Positions 52,952-62,494 are shown, numbered from the stretch's first letter. The stretch is DNA of 64,000 nucleotides from Deminuibacter soli (GCF_003412455.1 NZ_QTJU01000004.1:62001-126000); one strand, 5' to 3'. Translations and numbers: made by a program. The notes: generated from the sequence alone by a model not told the origin.

Positions 52952-54202
52952 TTAGCTTAACATCCTGATGGCCTTCTGAAGCGCTTTGATAAACACATCC
53001 ACTTCTTCCAGCGTATTATAAAAAGCAAAGGAAACACGTGCAGTTCCGTTTACCTGCAAATGGCTCAGCAATGGTTCGGTACAATGCATGCCCGAACGAA
53101 CGGCCACACCCTGTGAATCGAGCAGGGTAGCTACATCGGAGTAGTGGGCATTTTTTACATTGAATGAGAACACGCTTGCCATATGCTCAGGCCTTGCGGC
53201 CAGCTGCACTTCGGGTAATTGCTGCAGTTGTTCCAGTGCGTAATGCAGTAATTGTTCTTCCTGCTGTTGTATAAAATCGTATCCTACTTCGTTCATGTAG
53301 TCGATGGCTGCTGCCAGGCCTACTGCACCTGCCACATTGGGGGTGCCTGCTTCAAACTTGTAGGGAGCTTTGTTGTACAGGGTATTGCCGATGGTAACAC
53401 TGCCGGTTTGTATCATACCGCCACCGCCGCGGAAGGGAGGCATCTGGTTGAGCCAGCTTTCTTTGGCATAGAGTACGCCAATGCCGGTTGGCCCCAGCAT
53501 TTTGTGGCCCGAGAAGGCAACAAAATCGGCGTCCAGGTCCTGCACATCTATCTGGAAATGCGGAACAGACTGCGCTGCATCAATCAGCACAGGAATGCCT
53601 TTTTCGTGGGCTATCGCAATAATGTCACGCACCGGGTTAATGGTGCCGAGTGTGTTGGATACATGGGTTACAGCCACCAGGCGCGTGTTGCTGCTGAGCA
53701 GTTCGCGGTAGCTGTTTATTAACAGGTTGCCCTGTGCATCCATGGGTATGGCTTTCACCGTAGCGCCGCAACGTTGTGCTGCCAGCTGCCAGGGAATAAT
53801 ATTGGAATGATGTTCCAGCGTGCTCACCAGTATTTCATCGCCTGCTTTCAGCAAACCATTGCTGAAAGAATATGCCACGAGGTTAATGGAATCGGTAGTG
53901 CCGCCGGTGAAAACGATTTCGCGTGAAGAGGCTGCGTTCAGCAGCCTGGCAACTGTGTCTCTTGCACCTTCGTAACAATCGGTAGCGCGTACGCTTAATG
54001 TATGCGCACCACGGTGCACATTGCTGTTGGAATGAAAATAATACCGGTTCATGGCTTCCATTACCTGCATGGGCTTCTGTGAAGTGGCCGCATTGTCGAA
54101 GTATACGAGGTGATGGCCATTGATGGTTTCATTCAGAATGGGGAAGTCGGCGCGTATGCTTTCTACGGATACGGACGGTGTGCTGGTGCTGATGGCAGAC
54201 AT
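52952..54202 (-). CDS. sufS: SufS cysteine desulfurase
   Basis: 416 residues. The PLP lysine lies in DFVAFSGHKMLGPTGIGV, the catalytic Cys in RSGMHCTEPLLSHL, and the N-terminal signature is VYFDNAATSQKPMQV. It extracts sulfur from cysteine. It follows sufD across a 138-base gap that contains a large stem-loop. Confidence 0.96.
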   Translation of the reverse strand: MSAISTSTPSVSVESIRADFPILNETINGHHLVYFDNAATSQKPMQVMEAMNRYYFHSNSNVHRGAHTLSVRATDCYEGARDTVARLLNAASSREIVFTGGTTDSINLVAYSFSNGLLKAGDEILVSTLEHHSNIIPWQLAAQRCGATVKAIPMDAQGNLLINSYRELLSSNTRLVAVTHVSNTLGTINPVRDIIAIAHEKGIPVLIDAAQSVPHFQIDVQDLDADFVAFSGHKMLGPTGIGVLYAKESWLNQMPPFRGGGGMIQTGSVTIGNTLYNKAPYKFEAGTPNVAGAVGLAAAIDYMNEVGYDFIQQQEEQLLHYALEQLQQLPEVQLAARPEHMASVFSFNVKNAHYSDVATLLDSQGVAVRSGMHCTEPLLSHLQVNGTARVSFAFYNTLEEVDVFIKALQKAIRMLS

Positions 54203-54265
54203 AGTAATACGTTTAAAGTGAATGTATCACGGGTCGAAGCGGTTCGGGGTTGCCTTAAGTATAGC

Positions 54266-54331
54266 GGGTTTCATGTAACCGCTGCACAAACGGGTTTGAA
54301 TGTTTGCTGCAGTTGCCGGTACATGAAACCC
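54266..54331. other. Large stem-loop inside the suf operon (sufD/sufS gap)
   Basis: GGGTTTCATGTA (54266-54277) pairs perfectly with TACATGAAACCC (54320-54331); the stem extends imperfectly inward. There is no T run on the minus strand, and the operon continues. It may be an mRNA-processing or stability element, or an attenuator. Confidence 0.55.
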
Positions 54332-54340
54332 TGAAATATA

Positions 54341-55663
54341 TTACATCTGGTCCAGTGCTTTTTCAACGAGATCGGCCACATAGCTGCGGATAGATTCCTG
54401 CTCTATGGTTTCGGTTACTTCGTTTACAAAAGCCTGTGACAGCAATTTAACTGCGATCTCCTGTTTAATGCCTCTTGCAAGCAGGTAAAACAGTTGCTGG
54501 TTATTCATTTGTCCCAGTGCCGAACCGTGTGTGCAACGCACATCGTCGGCATAAATTTCGAGCTGGGGTTTTGAATTAATCACCGCATGTTCGCCCAGGG
54601 GCAGGTTGGCATTCTTTTGAAAGGCATTTGTTTTCTGCGCATCGAGGTGCACATAAATGCGGCCGTTGAACGTGCCGGTACCTTTATCGGCCACAATGCC
54701 TTTGTACAGCTGGTTGCTGGTACAGTTGGGGCGCAGGTGGTTAATACCGGTGCTGTTGTCAATTACCTGCTGTGGCGATACCATGTACAAACCATGCATG
54801 TCTGTATGGCTGTAAGTGCCTTTCAGCGCAATATCCAGGTTGTTGCGGATAAAGCGGGCAAAGGGCAGCGAGATAACATGGTTCTTATAATCGCTCTGCT
54901 GTTCCTGGCGCACCACTTCACTTAAAATGAGGTTGGTTTGCTCGTTGAGCTGCTGCACCAGGAAGTGATCCAGCGTGGCTTCTGCAGCCAGCAGTGTTTC
55001 GGCAGCGTGGTTTACCACTACATTTTTACAGCTGCTGTCGGCAATAAAACTTTCCACCACGGTAAGGTGTGCGTTTTTATTGGCTTTCAGCTGCAGCCTG
55101 GTTTGCAGGAAGGTATTTTCAATACCGGTGTAGTAGTGAATAATGTGCACGGGTATGTTTACCTGGCTGTTGGCTTTTACTTCCAGTTGTAAACCGTGTA
55201 AAAACAGGGCCCTGTTGAGCAGGGAGAACGGTTTGTTGATGGCCTGCTGTACAACGGTATCGTTATCGCCATCATCTTCGGTAGACAACAGGAAATCCTG
55301 CACATCGCTTATCTGCAGGTTGTCTTCCTTGCTGCCGGTAGGGCGCTGAATGGTATGTAATTTACCATTGATGGTTAATATCGTGAGCCATTCTGCCGGT
55401 GCATGCAGTTTTACCAGCAATGCGGCGCCTGCGTCCTGTGTTTCTTTAACAGCGAGTGGTTCAACGGGTACCTGCAGCGCATCGTTCAGCAAACCGGTGA
55501 TATTGCTATACTTCCATTGTTCGCTGCGGATGGTAGGGAAGCCGTTGTTGCTGAAGCGTTTGAACGCTGCCTGCCTGCTTTCGAGCAGGGTAGCGCCGTT
55601 CTGTGCTTCTGCACTTTTAACCAGCTCTAAAAATTTAGTATGAAGTGTATCAGTTTGCAACAT
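54341..55663 (-). CDS. sufD: SufD scaffold subunit
   Basis: 440 residues from the ATG at 55663 (MLQTDTLHTKFLELVK). C-terminal signatures of the SufB/D family: PQLEIYADDVRCTHGSALG (DDVxCxHG) and NNQQLFYLLARGI. It is part of the SufBC2D scaffold. It begins 17 bases after sufC. Confidence 0.95.
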   Translation of the reverse strand: MLQTDTLHTKFLELVKSAEAQNGATLLESRQAAFKRFSNNGFPTIRSEQWKYSNITGLLNDALQVPVEPLAVKETQDAGAALLVKLHAPAEWLTILTINGKLHTIQRPTGSKEDNLQISDVQDFLLSTEDDGDNDTVVQQAINKPFSLLNRALFLHGLQLEVKANSQVNIPVHIIHYYTGIENTFLQTRLQLKANKNAHLTVVESFIADSSCKNVVVNHAAETLLAAEATLDHFLVQQLNEQTNLILSEVVRQEQQSDYKNHVISLPFARFIRNNLDIALKGTYSHTDMHGLYMVSPQQVIDNSTGINHLRPNCTSNQLYKGIVADKGTGTFNGRIYVHLDAQKTNAFQKNANLPLGEHAVINSKPQLEIYADDVRCTHGSALGQMNNQQLFYLLARGIKQEIAVKLLSQAFVNEVTETIEQESIRSYVADLVEKALDQM

Positions 55664-55680
55664 TGTTCCTTTCTTTTCTT

Positions 55681-56448
55681 TTATTGTGCAGGCTCTTTGG
55701 CATGTGCCATTTCTTTCACCCAATCGTATCCTTTTTCTTCCAGTTCCAGGGCCAGGTCTTTCGTACCTGTGAGGATAATTTTACCATCGTACAGTACATG
55801 CACAAAGTCGGGAACAATATAATCGAGCAAACGCTGATAGTGTGTAATCAGTACAAACGAGTTGTTGTTGTTTTTCAGCCTGTTTACGCCATTGGCGATA
55901 ATGCGCAGGGCATCGATGTCCAGGCCTGAATCTGTTTCATCGAGAATAGACAGTTTGGGTTCGAACATTGCCAGCTGAAAAATTTCGTTCTTCTTTTTCT
56001 CACCGCCTGAGAAACCGGTGTTCAGCGAGCGGCGCAGGAACTGGTCGTCGAGTTCAACCAGTTTCTGTTTCTGTTTTATCAGTGATAAAAACTCACCTGC
56101 AGTTAATGCAGGCTGGTTGCGGTATGACCTGATTTCATTTACAGCAGTTTTGAGGAACTGCATGTTCGATACACCCGGAATTTCTACGGGGTACTGGAAT
56201 GCGAGGAACAAACCTTCTTTAGCCCTTTCATCGGGAGACAGTTCCAGTAAGTCTTTCCCCTCGAACAACACTTCGCCGTCGGTAACCTGGTAATCTTCCT
56301 TGCCTGCCAGTACAGATGCCAGTGAGCTTTTGCCAGAGCCGTTGGGGCCCATGATGGCATGAATTTCACCGGGGTTCACCTGCAGGTTAATACCTTTTAA
56401 GATTGCCTTGTCTTCGATACCAGCGAATAAATTCTTAATCGTTAACAT
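55681..56448 (-). CDS. sufC: SufC ATPase
   Basis: 255 residues from [13 protein letters not shown]. Walker [11 protein letters not shown], Walker [17 protein letters not shown], signature [11 protein letters not shown], and the Q-loop segment [14 protein letters not shown]. It is the ABC-type motor of SufBC2D. It starts 16 bases after sufB. Confidence 0.97.
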   Translation of the reverse strand: MLTIKNLFAGIEDKAILKGINLQVNPGEIHAIMGPNGSGKSSLASVLAGKEDYQVTDGEVLFEGKDLLELSPDERAKEGLFLAFQYPVEIPGVSNMQFLKTAVNEIRSYRNQPALTAGEFLSLIKQKQKLVELDDQFLRRSLNTGFSGGEKKKNEIFQLAMFEPKLSILDETDSGLDIDALRIIANGVNRLKNNNNSFVLITHYQRLLDYIVPDFVHVLYDGKIILTGTKDLALELEEKGYDWVKEMAHAKEPAQ

Positions 56449-56464
56449 GATGATATACGCGTTT

Positions 56465-57913
56465 TTAACCCACACTACCCTCAAGGGTAATGGCTAATAA
56501 TTTTTGTGCTTCAACAGCAAATTCCATTGGCAGTTTCTCCAATACTTCCTTCACATAACCGTTCACAATCATACCTACTGCCTTTTCGGTATCAATGCCT
56601 CTCTGGTTAAGATAGAAAATCTGGTCTTCACCAATTTTAGAAGTGGTGGCCTCATGTTCTATCTGTGCGGTATTGTTTTTAGATTCGATGTAAGGGAAGG
56701 TATGCGCACCGCAGCGGTCGCCTATCAGCAGTGAATCGCACTGTGTATAGTTGCGCGCGTTGCGTGCGTTGGGACCCACCTGTACCAGTCCGCGGTAAGC
56801 GTTCTGTGCTTCGCCGGCAGAAATGCCTTTGGAGATGATACGGCTTTTGCTGTTTTTACCGATATGGTACATTTTGGTGCCGGTGTCTGCTACCTGTTTG
56901 TGACGGGTAACGGCTACAGAATAAAACTCACCGCTGGTATAATCACCTTTCAGGATAACGCTGGGGTATTTCCAGGTAATTGCCGAACCGGTTTCTACCT
57001 GTGTCCATGAAATTTTTGAATGGTTACCGAGGCAGATACCGCGTTTTGTAACAAAGTTATATACACCGCCTTTACCGTCTTTATCGCCGGGGTACCAGTT
57101 TTGAACGGTAGAGTATTTGATCTCTGCATTTTCCAGTGCCACCAGTTCTACCACAGCGGCGTGCAGCTGGTTCTCATCGCGCGAGGGGGCTGTACAACCT
57201 TCGAGGTAGCTTACATAGCTGTTTTTATCGGCGATAATCAGCGTACGTTCGAACTGGCCCGAGTTTTTGGCATTGATGCGGAAATAGGTGCTTAATTCCA
57301 TGGGGCAGCGAACGCCTTCCGGAATGTATACAAACGAACCGTCTGAGAAAACGGCCGAGTTTAATGCTGCGTAATAGTTGTCTGACTGCGGCACCACAGA
57401 GCCGAGGTATTTCTGTACCAGCTCAGGGTGTTCTTTAATGGCTTCGCTGATAGAGCAGAAGATGATACCTACCTTACTCAGTTCCTCGCGGAAGGTGGTC
57501 ACTACCGAAACACTGTCGAACACGGCATCAACGGCAACGCCGGTGAGCTGTTTCTGCTCGTTCAGGGGGATGCCCAGTTTCTCAAATGTTTTCAGCAGTT
57601 CAGGATCTACTTCATCCAGGCTCTTCAGTTCCGGTTTCTTTTTCGGCGCTGCGTAGTAGGAAATAGCCTGTAAATCCATTTCAGGCAGTTCAAAATTCTG
57701 CCAGCGGGGAAGCTGTTGTTTTAAAAAGGTTTTGTATGCCTTTAAACGCCATTGCAAAAGCCAGTCTGGTTCGCTTTTTTTTGCAGAAATAAAAGCGATG
57801 GTTTCTTCGTTTAAACCGGGGGGCGCATACTCCATGTCGATCTCAGTGCTGAAACCATACTCGTAGTCGCCCGTGGTTACTTTCTCCAATATGTCGTTAG
57901 ACGTGTTGCTCAT
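56465..57913 (-). CDS. sufB: SufB scaffold subunit
   Basis: 482 residues from the ATG at 57913. Family features: [40 protein letters not shown] and [20 protein letters not shown], and the C-terminal [20 protein letters not shown]. It builds the nascent Fe-S cluster with SufC and SufD. It follows sufA by 26 bases. Confidence 0.97.
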   Translation of the reverse strand: MSNTSNDILEKVTTGDYEYGFSTEIDMEYAPPGLNEETIAFISAKKSEPDWLLQWRLKAYKTFLKQQLPRWQNFELPEMDLQAISYYAAPKKKPELKSLDEVDPELLKTFEKLGIPLNEQKQLTGVAVDAVFDSVSVVTTFREELSKVGIIFCSISEAIKEHPELVQKYLGSVVPQSDNYYAALNSAVFSDGSFVYIPEGVRCPMELSTYFRINAKNSGQFERTLIIADKNSYVSYLEGCTAPSRDENQLHAAVVELVALENAEIKYSTVQNWYPGDKDGKGGVYNFVTKRGICLGNHSKISWTQVETGSAITWKYPSVILKGDYTSGEFYSVAVTRHKQVADTGTKMYHIGKNSKSRIISKGISAGEAQNAYRGLVQVGPNARNARNYTQCDSLLIGDRCGAHTFPYIESKNNTAQIEHEATTSKIGEDQIFYLNQRGIDTEKAVGMIVNGYVKEVLEKLPMEFAVEAQKLLAITLEGSVG

Positions 57914-57939
57914 AATCGTATGCTCAATCAAAAAAATAA

Positions 57940-58266
57940 TTAAACTGCAAAACTTTCGCCGCAGCTGCAGGTACGGGTGGCATTGGGGTTGTTAAACACC
58001 AGGCCCTTACCGTTAAGGCCGCCTGAGTAATCGAGTTCGGTGCCGTACAGGTACAACAGGCTCATCCGGTCAACCACCAGCTTAATGCCTTTGTCTTCGT
58101 ACACTTCATCGTTTTCTTTCACTTCAGAATCGAAGTTCATTTTATATTCAAGGCCAGAGCAACCACCACCTTTTACACCTACGCGCAGGTATGCCGTCTC
58201 AGGCTCATTCTGCTGCTGCATGAGGTTGGTGATATAATCTTTGGCTGAAGAGGAAACAGTGATCAT
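57940..58266 (-). CDS. sufA: SufA/IscA-type carrier
   Basis: 108 residues. The three Cys ligands are present: [11 protein letters not shown] and CSCGESFAV at the very C terminus. It carries clusters to target enzymes. It is the first gene of the suf operon (sufABCDSET) and is divergent from the SufR-like gene across a 188-base gap. Confidence 0.95.
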   Translation of the reverse strand: MITVSSSAKDYITNLMQQQNEPETAYLRVGVKGGGCSGLEYKMNFDSEVKENDEVYEDKGIKLVVDRMSLLYLYGTELDYSGGLNGKGLVFNNPNATRTCSCGESFAV

Positions 58267-58373
58267 ATAAACGCGAATTATAACGGATTACACGAATTTG
58301 GTTGTCATTTATGATAATTTGAATGCAAACTACCATACCATAGACTTAAACAGTATTGCTGAAGCCTGGGGGG

Positions 58374-58381
58374 CAAAGATA
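58374..58381 (-). promoter_or_regulatory. -7 promoter element of the suf operon
   Basis: TATCTTTG on the minus strand, exact TAnnTTTG, giving a leader of about 100 bases before sufA. Confidence 0.5.
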
Positions 58382-58417
58382 CCGAAGCTAGCTGACTGAA
58401 TAATTTTTCTATTTCAG

Positions 58418-58438
58418 TGCAAAAATAAGATATTTGCA
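58418..58438. promoter_or_regulatory. Candidate operator next to the SufR-like gene
   Basis: TGCAAA and TTTGCA, 6-base arms with a 9-base spacer, 17 bases upstream of the TTG start and within the divergent control region. It could bind the adjacent regulator. It is unlike the CAAC-N6-GTTG site known for cyanobacterial SufR. Confidence 0.35.
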
Positions 58439-58454
58439 TTAAATAAGTAAACGC

Positions 58455-59102
58455 TTGGAAAAATACCAGCCATATTTTTCATCTGCATTTGACCGGTTTC
58501 TGCTGCTGTTAAAGAAGCAGGGATTGCTTACTGCCGCGCAGGTAGCAGGCGAGCTGGGCATTACTGCAGAGGGGGCCCGTTTTCAATTACAAAAGCTGGC
58601 GGACGAAGGTTTGGTAGAAGCCCGGCTGGAAAGCAGGGGCGTAGGCCGGCCTGTACAGCGCTGGGGATTAACCGAAAGGGGCAATGCCCGTTTCCCTGAT
58701 ATGCATGCCGATTTTTCCCTGCACCTGATTGATGCGGTAAAGCAGATGTTTGGTGCGCCTGCGTTGGATACACTTATTGAACAGCGCGAAATCTCCATCC
58801 GCGAAAAATACCAGCAGGCCATTGAGGCCACCGATTCGCTGGAAGAAAAAATAAACAAGGTAGCCGAGCTGCGCAATAACGAAGGGTATGTAGCCGAATA
58901 CCGCCGCGAGAAAGAAGCCTATTTACTGGTTGAAAACCATTGTCCCATCTGCGCTGCAGCCAGCCGCTGTGAAAAAATATGCCAGTCAGAACTGCAAACC
59001 CTGCAAACCATACTCGGCAACGATGTAAGCGTTGAACGCACCGAACACCTGGTTAACGGTGACAGGCGTTGCGTATACCGGATCGAGAAGAAGATGGATT
59101 GA
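58455..59102 (+). CDS. SufR-like Fe-S-sensing repressor
   Basis: 215 residues. The TTG start (EKYQPYFSSAFDRFL) is the only reasonable one. An N-terminal winged helix-turn-helix (LTAAQVAGELGITAEGARFQLQKL, about residues 20-45) precedes a coiled dimer region and a C-terminal Cys-rich segment (NHCPICAAASRCEKICQSEL) that can hold an Fe-S cluster, as in SufR. It is divergent from sufA, so it is likely the repressor of the suf operon in response to cluster status (inference). The stop codon TGA opens a period-8 array. Confidence 0.85.
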   Translation: MEKYQPYFSSAFDRFLLLLKKQGLLTAAQVAGELGITAEGARFQLQKLADEGLVEARLESRGVGRPVQRWGLTERGNARFPDMHADFSLHLIDAVKQMFGAPALDTLIEQREISIREKYQQAIEATDSLEEKINKVAELRNNEGYVAEYRREKEAYLLVENHCPICAAASRCEKICQSELQTLQTILGNDVSVERTEHLVNGDRRCVYRIEKKMD

Positions 59103-59125
59103 TTGTTTAATGGTTTGATGGTTCC
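59100..59125 (+). repeat. Period-8 stop-codon array at the end of the SufR-like gene
   Basis: Octamers TGATTGTT, TAATGGTT, TGATGGTT; the first TGA is the stop codon. Confidence 0.7.
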
Positions 59126-59194
59126 CTATCCAATTTTTAGCTTCGCCCGAGGATCGTCGGAGGTTCGTTCAAGGTTCGTTCAAGCTTTTACGGC

Positions 59195-59232
59195 AAAAAA
59201 AAGCGAAGCCGCTGCAAATACAACGCTTCGCT
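59195..59232 (-). terminator. Terminator of the dioxygenase gene
   Basis: AGCGAAGC and GCTTCGCT arms and, on the minus strand, a run of eight T. Upstream at about 59161-59183 (plus coordinates) an 11-base unit AGGTTCGTTCA is present in two tandem copies. Confidence 0.8.
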
Positions 59233-59238
59233 CAGTTC

Positions 59239-59307
59239 ATTCACTATTCACTATTGACTATTCACCGTGATCTTCCTCACTCACTACTCACCACTCACTA
59301 CTCACTA
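59239..59307 (-). repeat. Period-7 stop-codon array at the end of the dioxygenase gene
   Basis: Minus-strand heptamers TAGTGAG, TAGTGAG, TGGTGAG, TAGTGAG, an irregular stretch, then GTGAATA, GTCAATA, GTGAATA, GTGAATG. The first TAG is the stop codon. Confidence 0.8.
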
Positions 59308-60123
59308 CTTATGCGCCTTGCTGGTAAACCTGTGATAGAACGGCGTTTTGCTGTTTTCGTCTTTCGGGGTGAATTTGCCGGTAACAATGGGCAGGTACAT
59401 CACGCGGCGGCGGCTTTTTTCGCCGATATGGGGCGATTGCTGTACGCGGTGCCACAGGCGGCCGTCGTGTACGGTTAAATCACCGGCTGTAATATCGAAC
59501 CCGATTTCTTTCTCATCCGGGTTATGGTCAATAAAGTATTTTTTGCCGAACAGCAGTTTCAGGATACCCTGTTTGTGGGTGCCGGGAATAACACGCAGTC
59601 CGCCATTGTCAAACGGGCAGTCATCCAGGTGAATACCTACATTGAGCATGGGCATAATGCGCTGGCCCATAAACAGATCGCGCGGGCTATCGGTATGCCA
59701 GCCCATGTGCGAGAAGGTGCTGTTTTGTGTGCGGATATAATTATTGAGTACCAGGCCGTCTTTTTCCTTTTCGCCAATACGGCCTTCAAACGGGTGCATC
59801 AGTGCGGTAAGTGCCTGCAGGCGCGGGTCGTTGGCCAGCAGTTTGTGCAGCGGTTCGCTGTACAGTGATAAAAAGCAAAAGCGCTGGATAGTGGCATTGC
59901 CCTGCTCGTCTTTCCCGAATTTGAGGGGAACGCCGTTGATTTTATCGGTACCGTTTTCGAGGAGTGTTTGTTCAACACGCGCAATATCACGGAGATAAAG
60001 GTTTACCTGTTCGCGGGTGAGGAAGTTTTTGAATACAATGTATCCTTGTTCCTGGAAAAAGTGCAGTTGTTCGGTCGACAGCTGATTGCCAAGGCTGAAG
60101 GGTGGGGGTGCTATTTTGCTCAT
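59305..60123 (-). CDS. Phytanoyl-CoA dioxygenase-family protein
   Basis: 272 residues from MSKIAPPPFS; an upstream TTG three codons earlier carries the AAAGGA ribosome-site-like sequence, so that start is less likely. Fe(II)/2-oxoglutarate ligands: HTDSPRD (His and Asp, near 141) and the distal His in LTVHDGRLWHRV. The substrate is unknown; such enzymes hydroxylate small molecules. It is divergent from the inositol-phosphate synthase gene. Confidence 0.85.
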   Translation of the reverse strand: MSKIAPPPFSLGNQLSTEQLHFFQEQGYIVFKNFLTREQVNLYLRDIARVEQTLLENGTDKINGVPLKFGKDEQGNATIQRFCFLSLYSEPLHKLLANDPRLQALTALMHPFEGRIGEKEKDGLVLNNYIRTQNSTFSHMGWHTDSPRDLFMGQRIMPMLNVGIHLDDCPFDNGGLRVIPGTHKQGILKLLFGKKYFIDHNPDEKEIGFDITAGDLTVHDGRLWHRVQQSPHIGEKSRRRVMYLPIVTGKFTPKDENSKTPFYHRFTSKAHK

Positions 60124-60215
60124 TCCTTTCAAAATTTATCCTGTCTACACGTATAGTGCCATCCAACGGGTCAGGAGCCGGGGTTGCGTATATTGGATTT
60201 TATTGATAAAAACAA

Positions 60216-60240
60216 AACAAAATTGTTTAACAATTTTGTT
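60216..60240. promoter_or_regulatory. Palindrome upstream of inositol-phosphate synthase (candidate operator)
   Basis: AACAAAATTG and CAATTTTGTT, perfect 10-base arms with a 5-base spacer. It overlaps the presumed -33 region; GAATTTTG at 60241-60248 is one base off TAnnTTTG. It lies 87-111 bases upstream of the start. Confidence 0.5.
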
Positions 60241-60326
60241 GAATTTTGCACAAAAGTACGCTTTATTTTTCAAGCTATCCAGATAAAGCGTAGTTTTAAT
60301 AATTTAATGCAAAATTAAACTAACTA

Positions 60327-61655
60327 ATGAAAAGTCAAATTCAAAAGGCTGAGGGTAGACTGGGGATTTTGACACCGGGAATGGGTGCAGTTGCTACCAC
60401 ATTTATGGCAGGCGTTATTGCAATAAATAAAGGACTGGCTAAACCGATTGGCTCTGTATCTCAAATGGGTAATATCCGTTTGGGTAAACGTACGGAAAAC
60501 AGGATGCCTTTGATTAAGGACTTTGTGCCTTTGGCTAACCTGAAAGATATTGTTTTTGGCGGTTGGGATTTGTATGATGACAATGTATACCAGGCAGCAG
60601 CGCATGCAAAAGTGCTGGAACCTGCTATGCTGGAAGCCATCAGGCCCGAGCTGGAAGCGATTAAGCCCATGAAGGCTGTATTTGACCGTACATTTGTTAA
60701 AAACCTGGATGGTACCTATGTTAAAACTGCGGCTACCAAATGGGACCTGGCTAAACAGGTAATGGATGATATTGAGAACTTTAAAGACCTGCATGACCTG
60801 AACAGGGTAGTGCTGGTTTGGTGTGGTTCTACCGAAATTTACTTTGAAGCATCTGAGGTGCATGAAACCGTGGAAAGCTTTGAAGCCGGCTTAAAAAACA
60901 ACGATCCCAATATTGCGCCCAGTATGATTTATGCATACGCGGCACTGAAACTGGGTGTGCCTTTCGCAAACGGTGCGCCTAACCTTACCTGCGATATTCC
61001 TGCACTGGTTGAGCTGAGCAAACAAACCGGCACACCGATAGCGGGTAAAGATTTCAAAACCGGCCAGACTTTGATGAAAACCATCCTGGCGCCCGGTTTG
61101 CAGGCAAGGGCCCTGGGTGTAGACGGCTGGTTCTCAACCAATATCCTGGGTAACAGGGATGGCTGGGTACTCGACGACCCGGATAACTTTAAAACCAAGG
61201 AAGTATCTAAACTGGGTGTACTGGAAGATATTTTTAAACCCGACACCAACCCCGACCTGTACGGTGATATTTACCATAAAGTACGTATCAACTATTATCC
61301 TCCGCATGGCGATAACAAGGAAAGCTGGGATAATATTGACATATTCGGCTGGATGGGTTACAAAATGCAGATTAAGGTAAACTTTTTGTGTCGTGATTCT
61401 ATCCTGGCGGCGCCTATTGTGCTTGACCTGGCGCTGTTTTGCGACCTGGCCAAACGCGCAGGCATGAGTGGCATACAGGAATGGCTGTCATTTTACCTGA
61501 AATCGCCGCAAACCGCACCTGGTTTGCGCCCGGAACATGATATTTTTAAACAGCTGATCAAACTGCAGAATACACTGCGTCATATGATGGGCGAAGATTT
61601 AATTACCCACCTGGGACTGGATTATTACCAGGATCTGGTAGAAGCTATATCGTAA
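60327..61655 (+). CDS. Myo-inositol-1-phosphate synthase
   Basis: 442 residues. Bacterial MIPS hallmarks: GMGAVATTFMAGVIA near the N terminus, VVLVWCGSTEI, YAALKLGVPFANGAPN, GKDFKTGQTLMKTILAPGLQ, WFSTNILGNRDG. It converts glucose-6-phosphate to inositol-3-phosphate. It is the first gene of a unit with a PgpA-like phosphatase (TAATG overlap) and GtrA, the arrangement seen in inositol-lipid clusters of Bacteroidota. Confidence 0.95.
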   Translation: MKSQIQKAEGRLGILTPGMGAVATTFMAGVIAINKGLAKPIGSVSQMGNIRLGKRTENRMPLIKDFVPLANLKDIVFGGWDLYDDNVYQAAAHAKVLEPAMLEAIRPELEAIKPMKAVFDRTFVKNLDGTYVKTAATKWDLAKQVMDDIENFKDLHDLNRVVLVWCGSTEIYFEASEVHETVESFEAGLKNNDPNIAPSMIYAYAALKLGVPFANGAPNLTCDIPALVELSKQTGTPIAGKDFKTGQTLMKTILAPGLQARALGVDGWFSTNILGNRDGWVLDDPDNFKTKEVSKLGVLEDIFKPDTNPDLYGDIYHKVRINYYPPHGDNKESWDNIDIFGWMGYKMQIKVNFLCRDSILAAPIVLDLALFCDLAKRAGMSGIQEWLSFYLKSPQTAPGLRPEHDIFKQLIKLQNTLRHMMGEDLITHLGLDYYQDLVEAIS

Positions 61656-62110
61656 TGATGCGTTTCAGCAAGTTAATTTCCACGAGTCTGGGTATTGGTT
61701 ACATAGGGAAGGGAGCGGGCAGCGTTGCAGCTGCGGTTTGCTGCTTTGCCTGGTACTTTATCCAGATTCGTGGTGTTAGTACGCCTGCAACATTTGCAGC
61801 CATTGTGCTGTTATTTTTTGCGGGTGTTTGGACAGCCTCTGTAGTAGAGCGCGAATGGGGAAAGGATCACAACAGGGTGGTGATTGACGAGGTACAGGGA
61901 ATGTGTGTTAGCCTGTTTTTGATTCCGGTATCCTGGAAATTTGTAATTTTGGGGTTTATTCTGTTTCGTTTTTTCGATATCACCAAACCACTGTTCATCC
62001 GTAAAGCCGAATCATTACCCGCCGGTTGGGGGGTGATGATGGACGATTTGCTTGCTGGTATTTGTAGTAATGTAGTACTGCAATTAATTGTGAAAAGCGG
62101 ACTTTTGTAG
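61655..62110 (+). CDS. PgpA-like phosphatase (probable phosphatidylinositol-phosphate phosphatase)
   Basis: 151 residues, four membrane helices. PgpA motifs: GYIGKGAGSVAAAV, WGKDHNRVVIDEVQGM, FRFFDITKPLF and AGWGVMMDDLLAGI. PgpA dephosphorylates phosphatidylglycerol-phosphate; next to MIPS its substrate is more likely phosphatidylinositol-phosphate (inference). The ATG overlaps the MIPS stop by one base; a second ATG follows directly. It is followed by gtrA with a 1-base gap. Confidence 0.9.
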   Translation: MMRFSKLISTSLGIGYIGKGAGSVAAAVCCFAWYFIQIRGVSTPATFAAIVLLFFAGVWTASVVEREWGKDHNRVVIDEVQGMCVSLFLIPVSWKFVILGFILFRFFDITKPLFIRKAESLPAGWGVMMDDLLAGICSNVVLQLIVKSGLL

Positions 62111-62111
62111 C

Positions 62112-62486
62112 ATGTTTACTTTTTTAAAGGCACAGGTTGCTTCATTGACAGGATCGCTGGTTGACTTTCTGACCTTCTTGTTAGCCAAAAACGTAGTGGG
62201 TGTGCATTACCTACATGCGAGTATTTATGGAAATGTAATGGGAGCCATTACGAATTTTTGCATGGGCCGTATCTGGGTTTTCGAGGCCAGGCAAAAACAG
62301 GCTGCTCCTGTTCAAATGATTAAATACCTGCTCGTATGGTGTGGCAATGTAGCCCTAAACTCGGGTGGATTATACCTGGCTGTGCATTATTTAAAATTAG
62401 AAGAAACAATCGCAAAAGTCATCGTTTCCGTAATTGTAGGCTTCAGCTATAACTACCTGCTTCAGAAAAAATTTGTGTTTAAATAG
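62112..62486 (+). CDS. GtrA-family membrane protein
   Basis: 124 residues, four membrane helices, with the GtrA pattern QVASLTGSLVDFLTFLL, NFCMGRIWVF, VIVSVIVGFSYNYLLQKKFVF. GtrA proteins are thought to help move lipid-linked sugars. Here it probably serves the inositol-lipid pathway (inference). It begins 1 base after the PgpA-like gene. Confidence 0.9.
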   Translation: MFTFLKAQVASLTGSLVDFLTFLLAKNVVGVHYLHASIYGNVMGAITNFCMGRIWVFEARQKQAAPVQMIKYLLVWCGNVALNSGGLYLAVHYLKLEETIAKVIVSVIVGFSYNYLLQKKFVFK

Positions 62487-62494
62487 ATTGTAAG

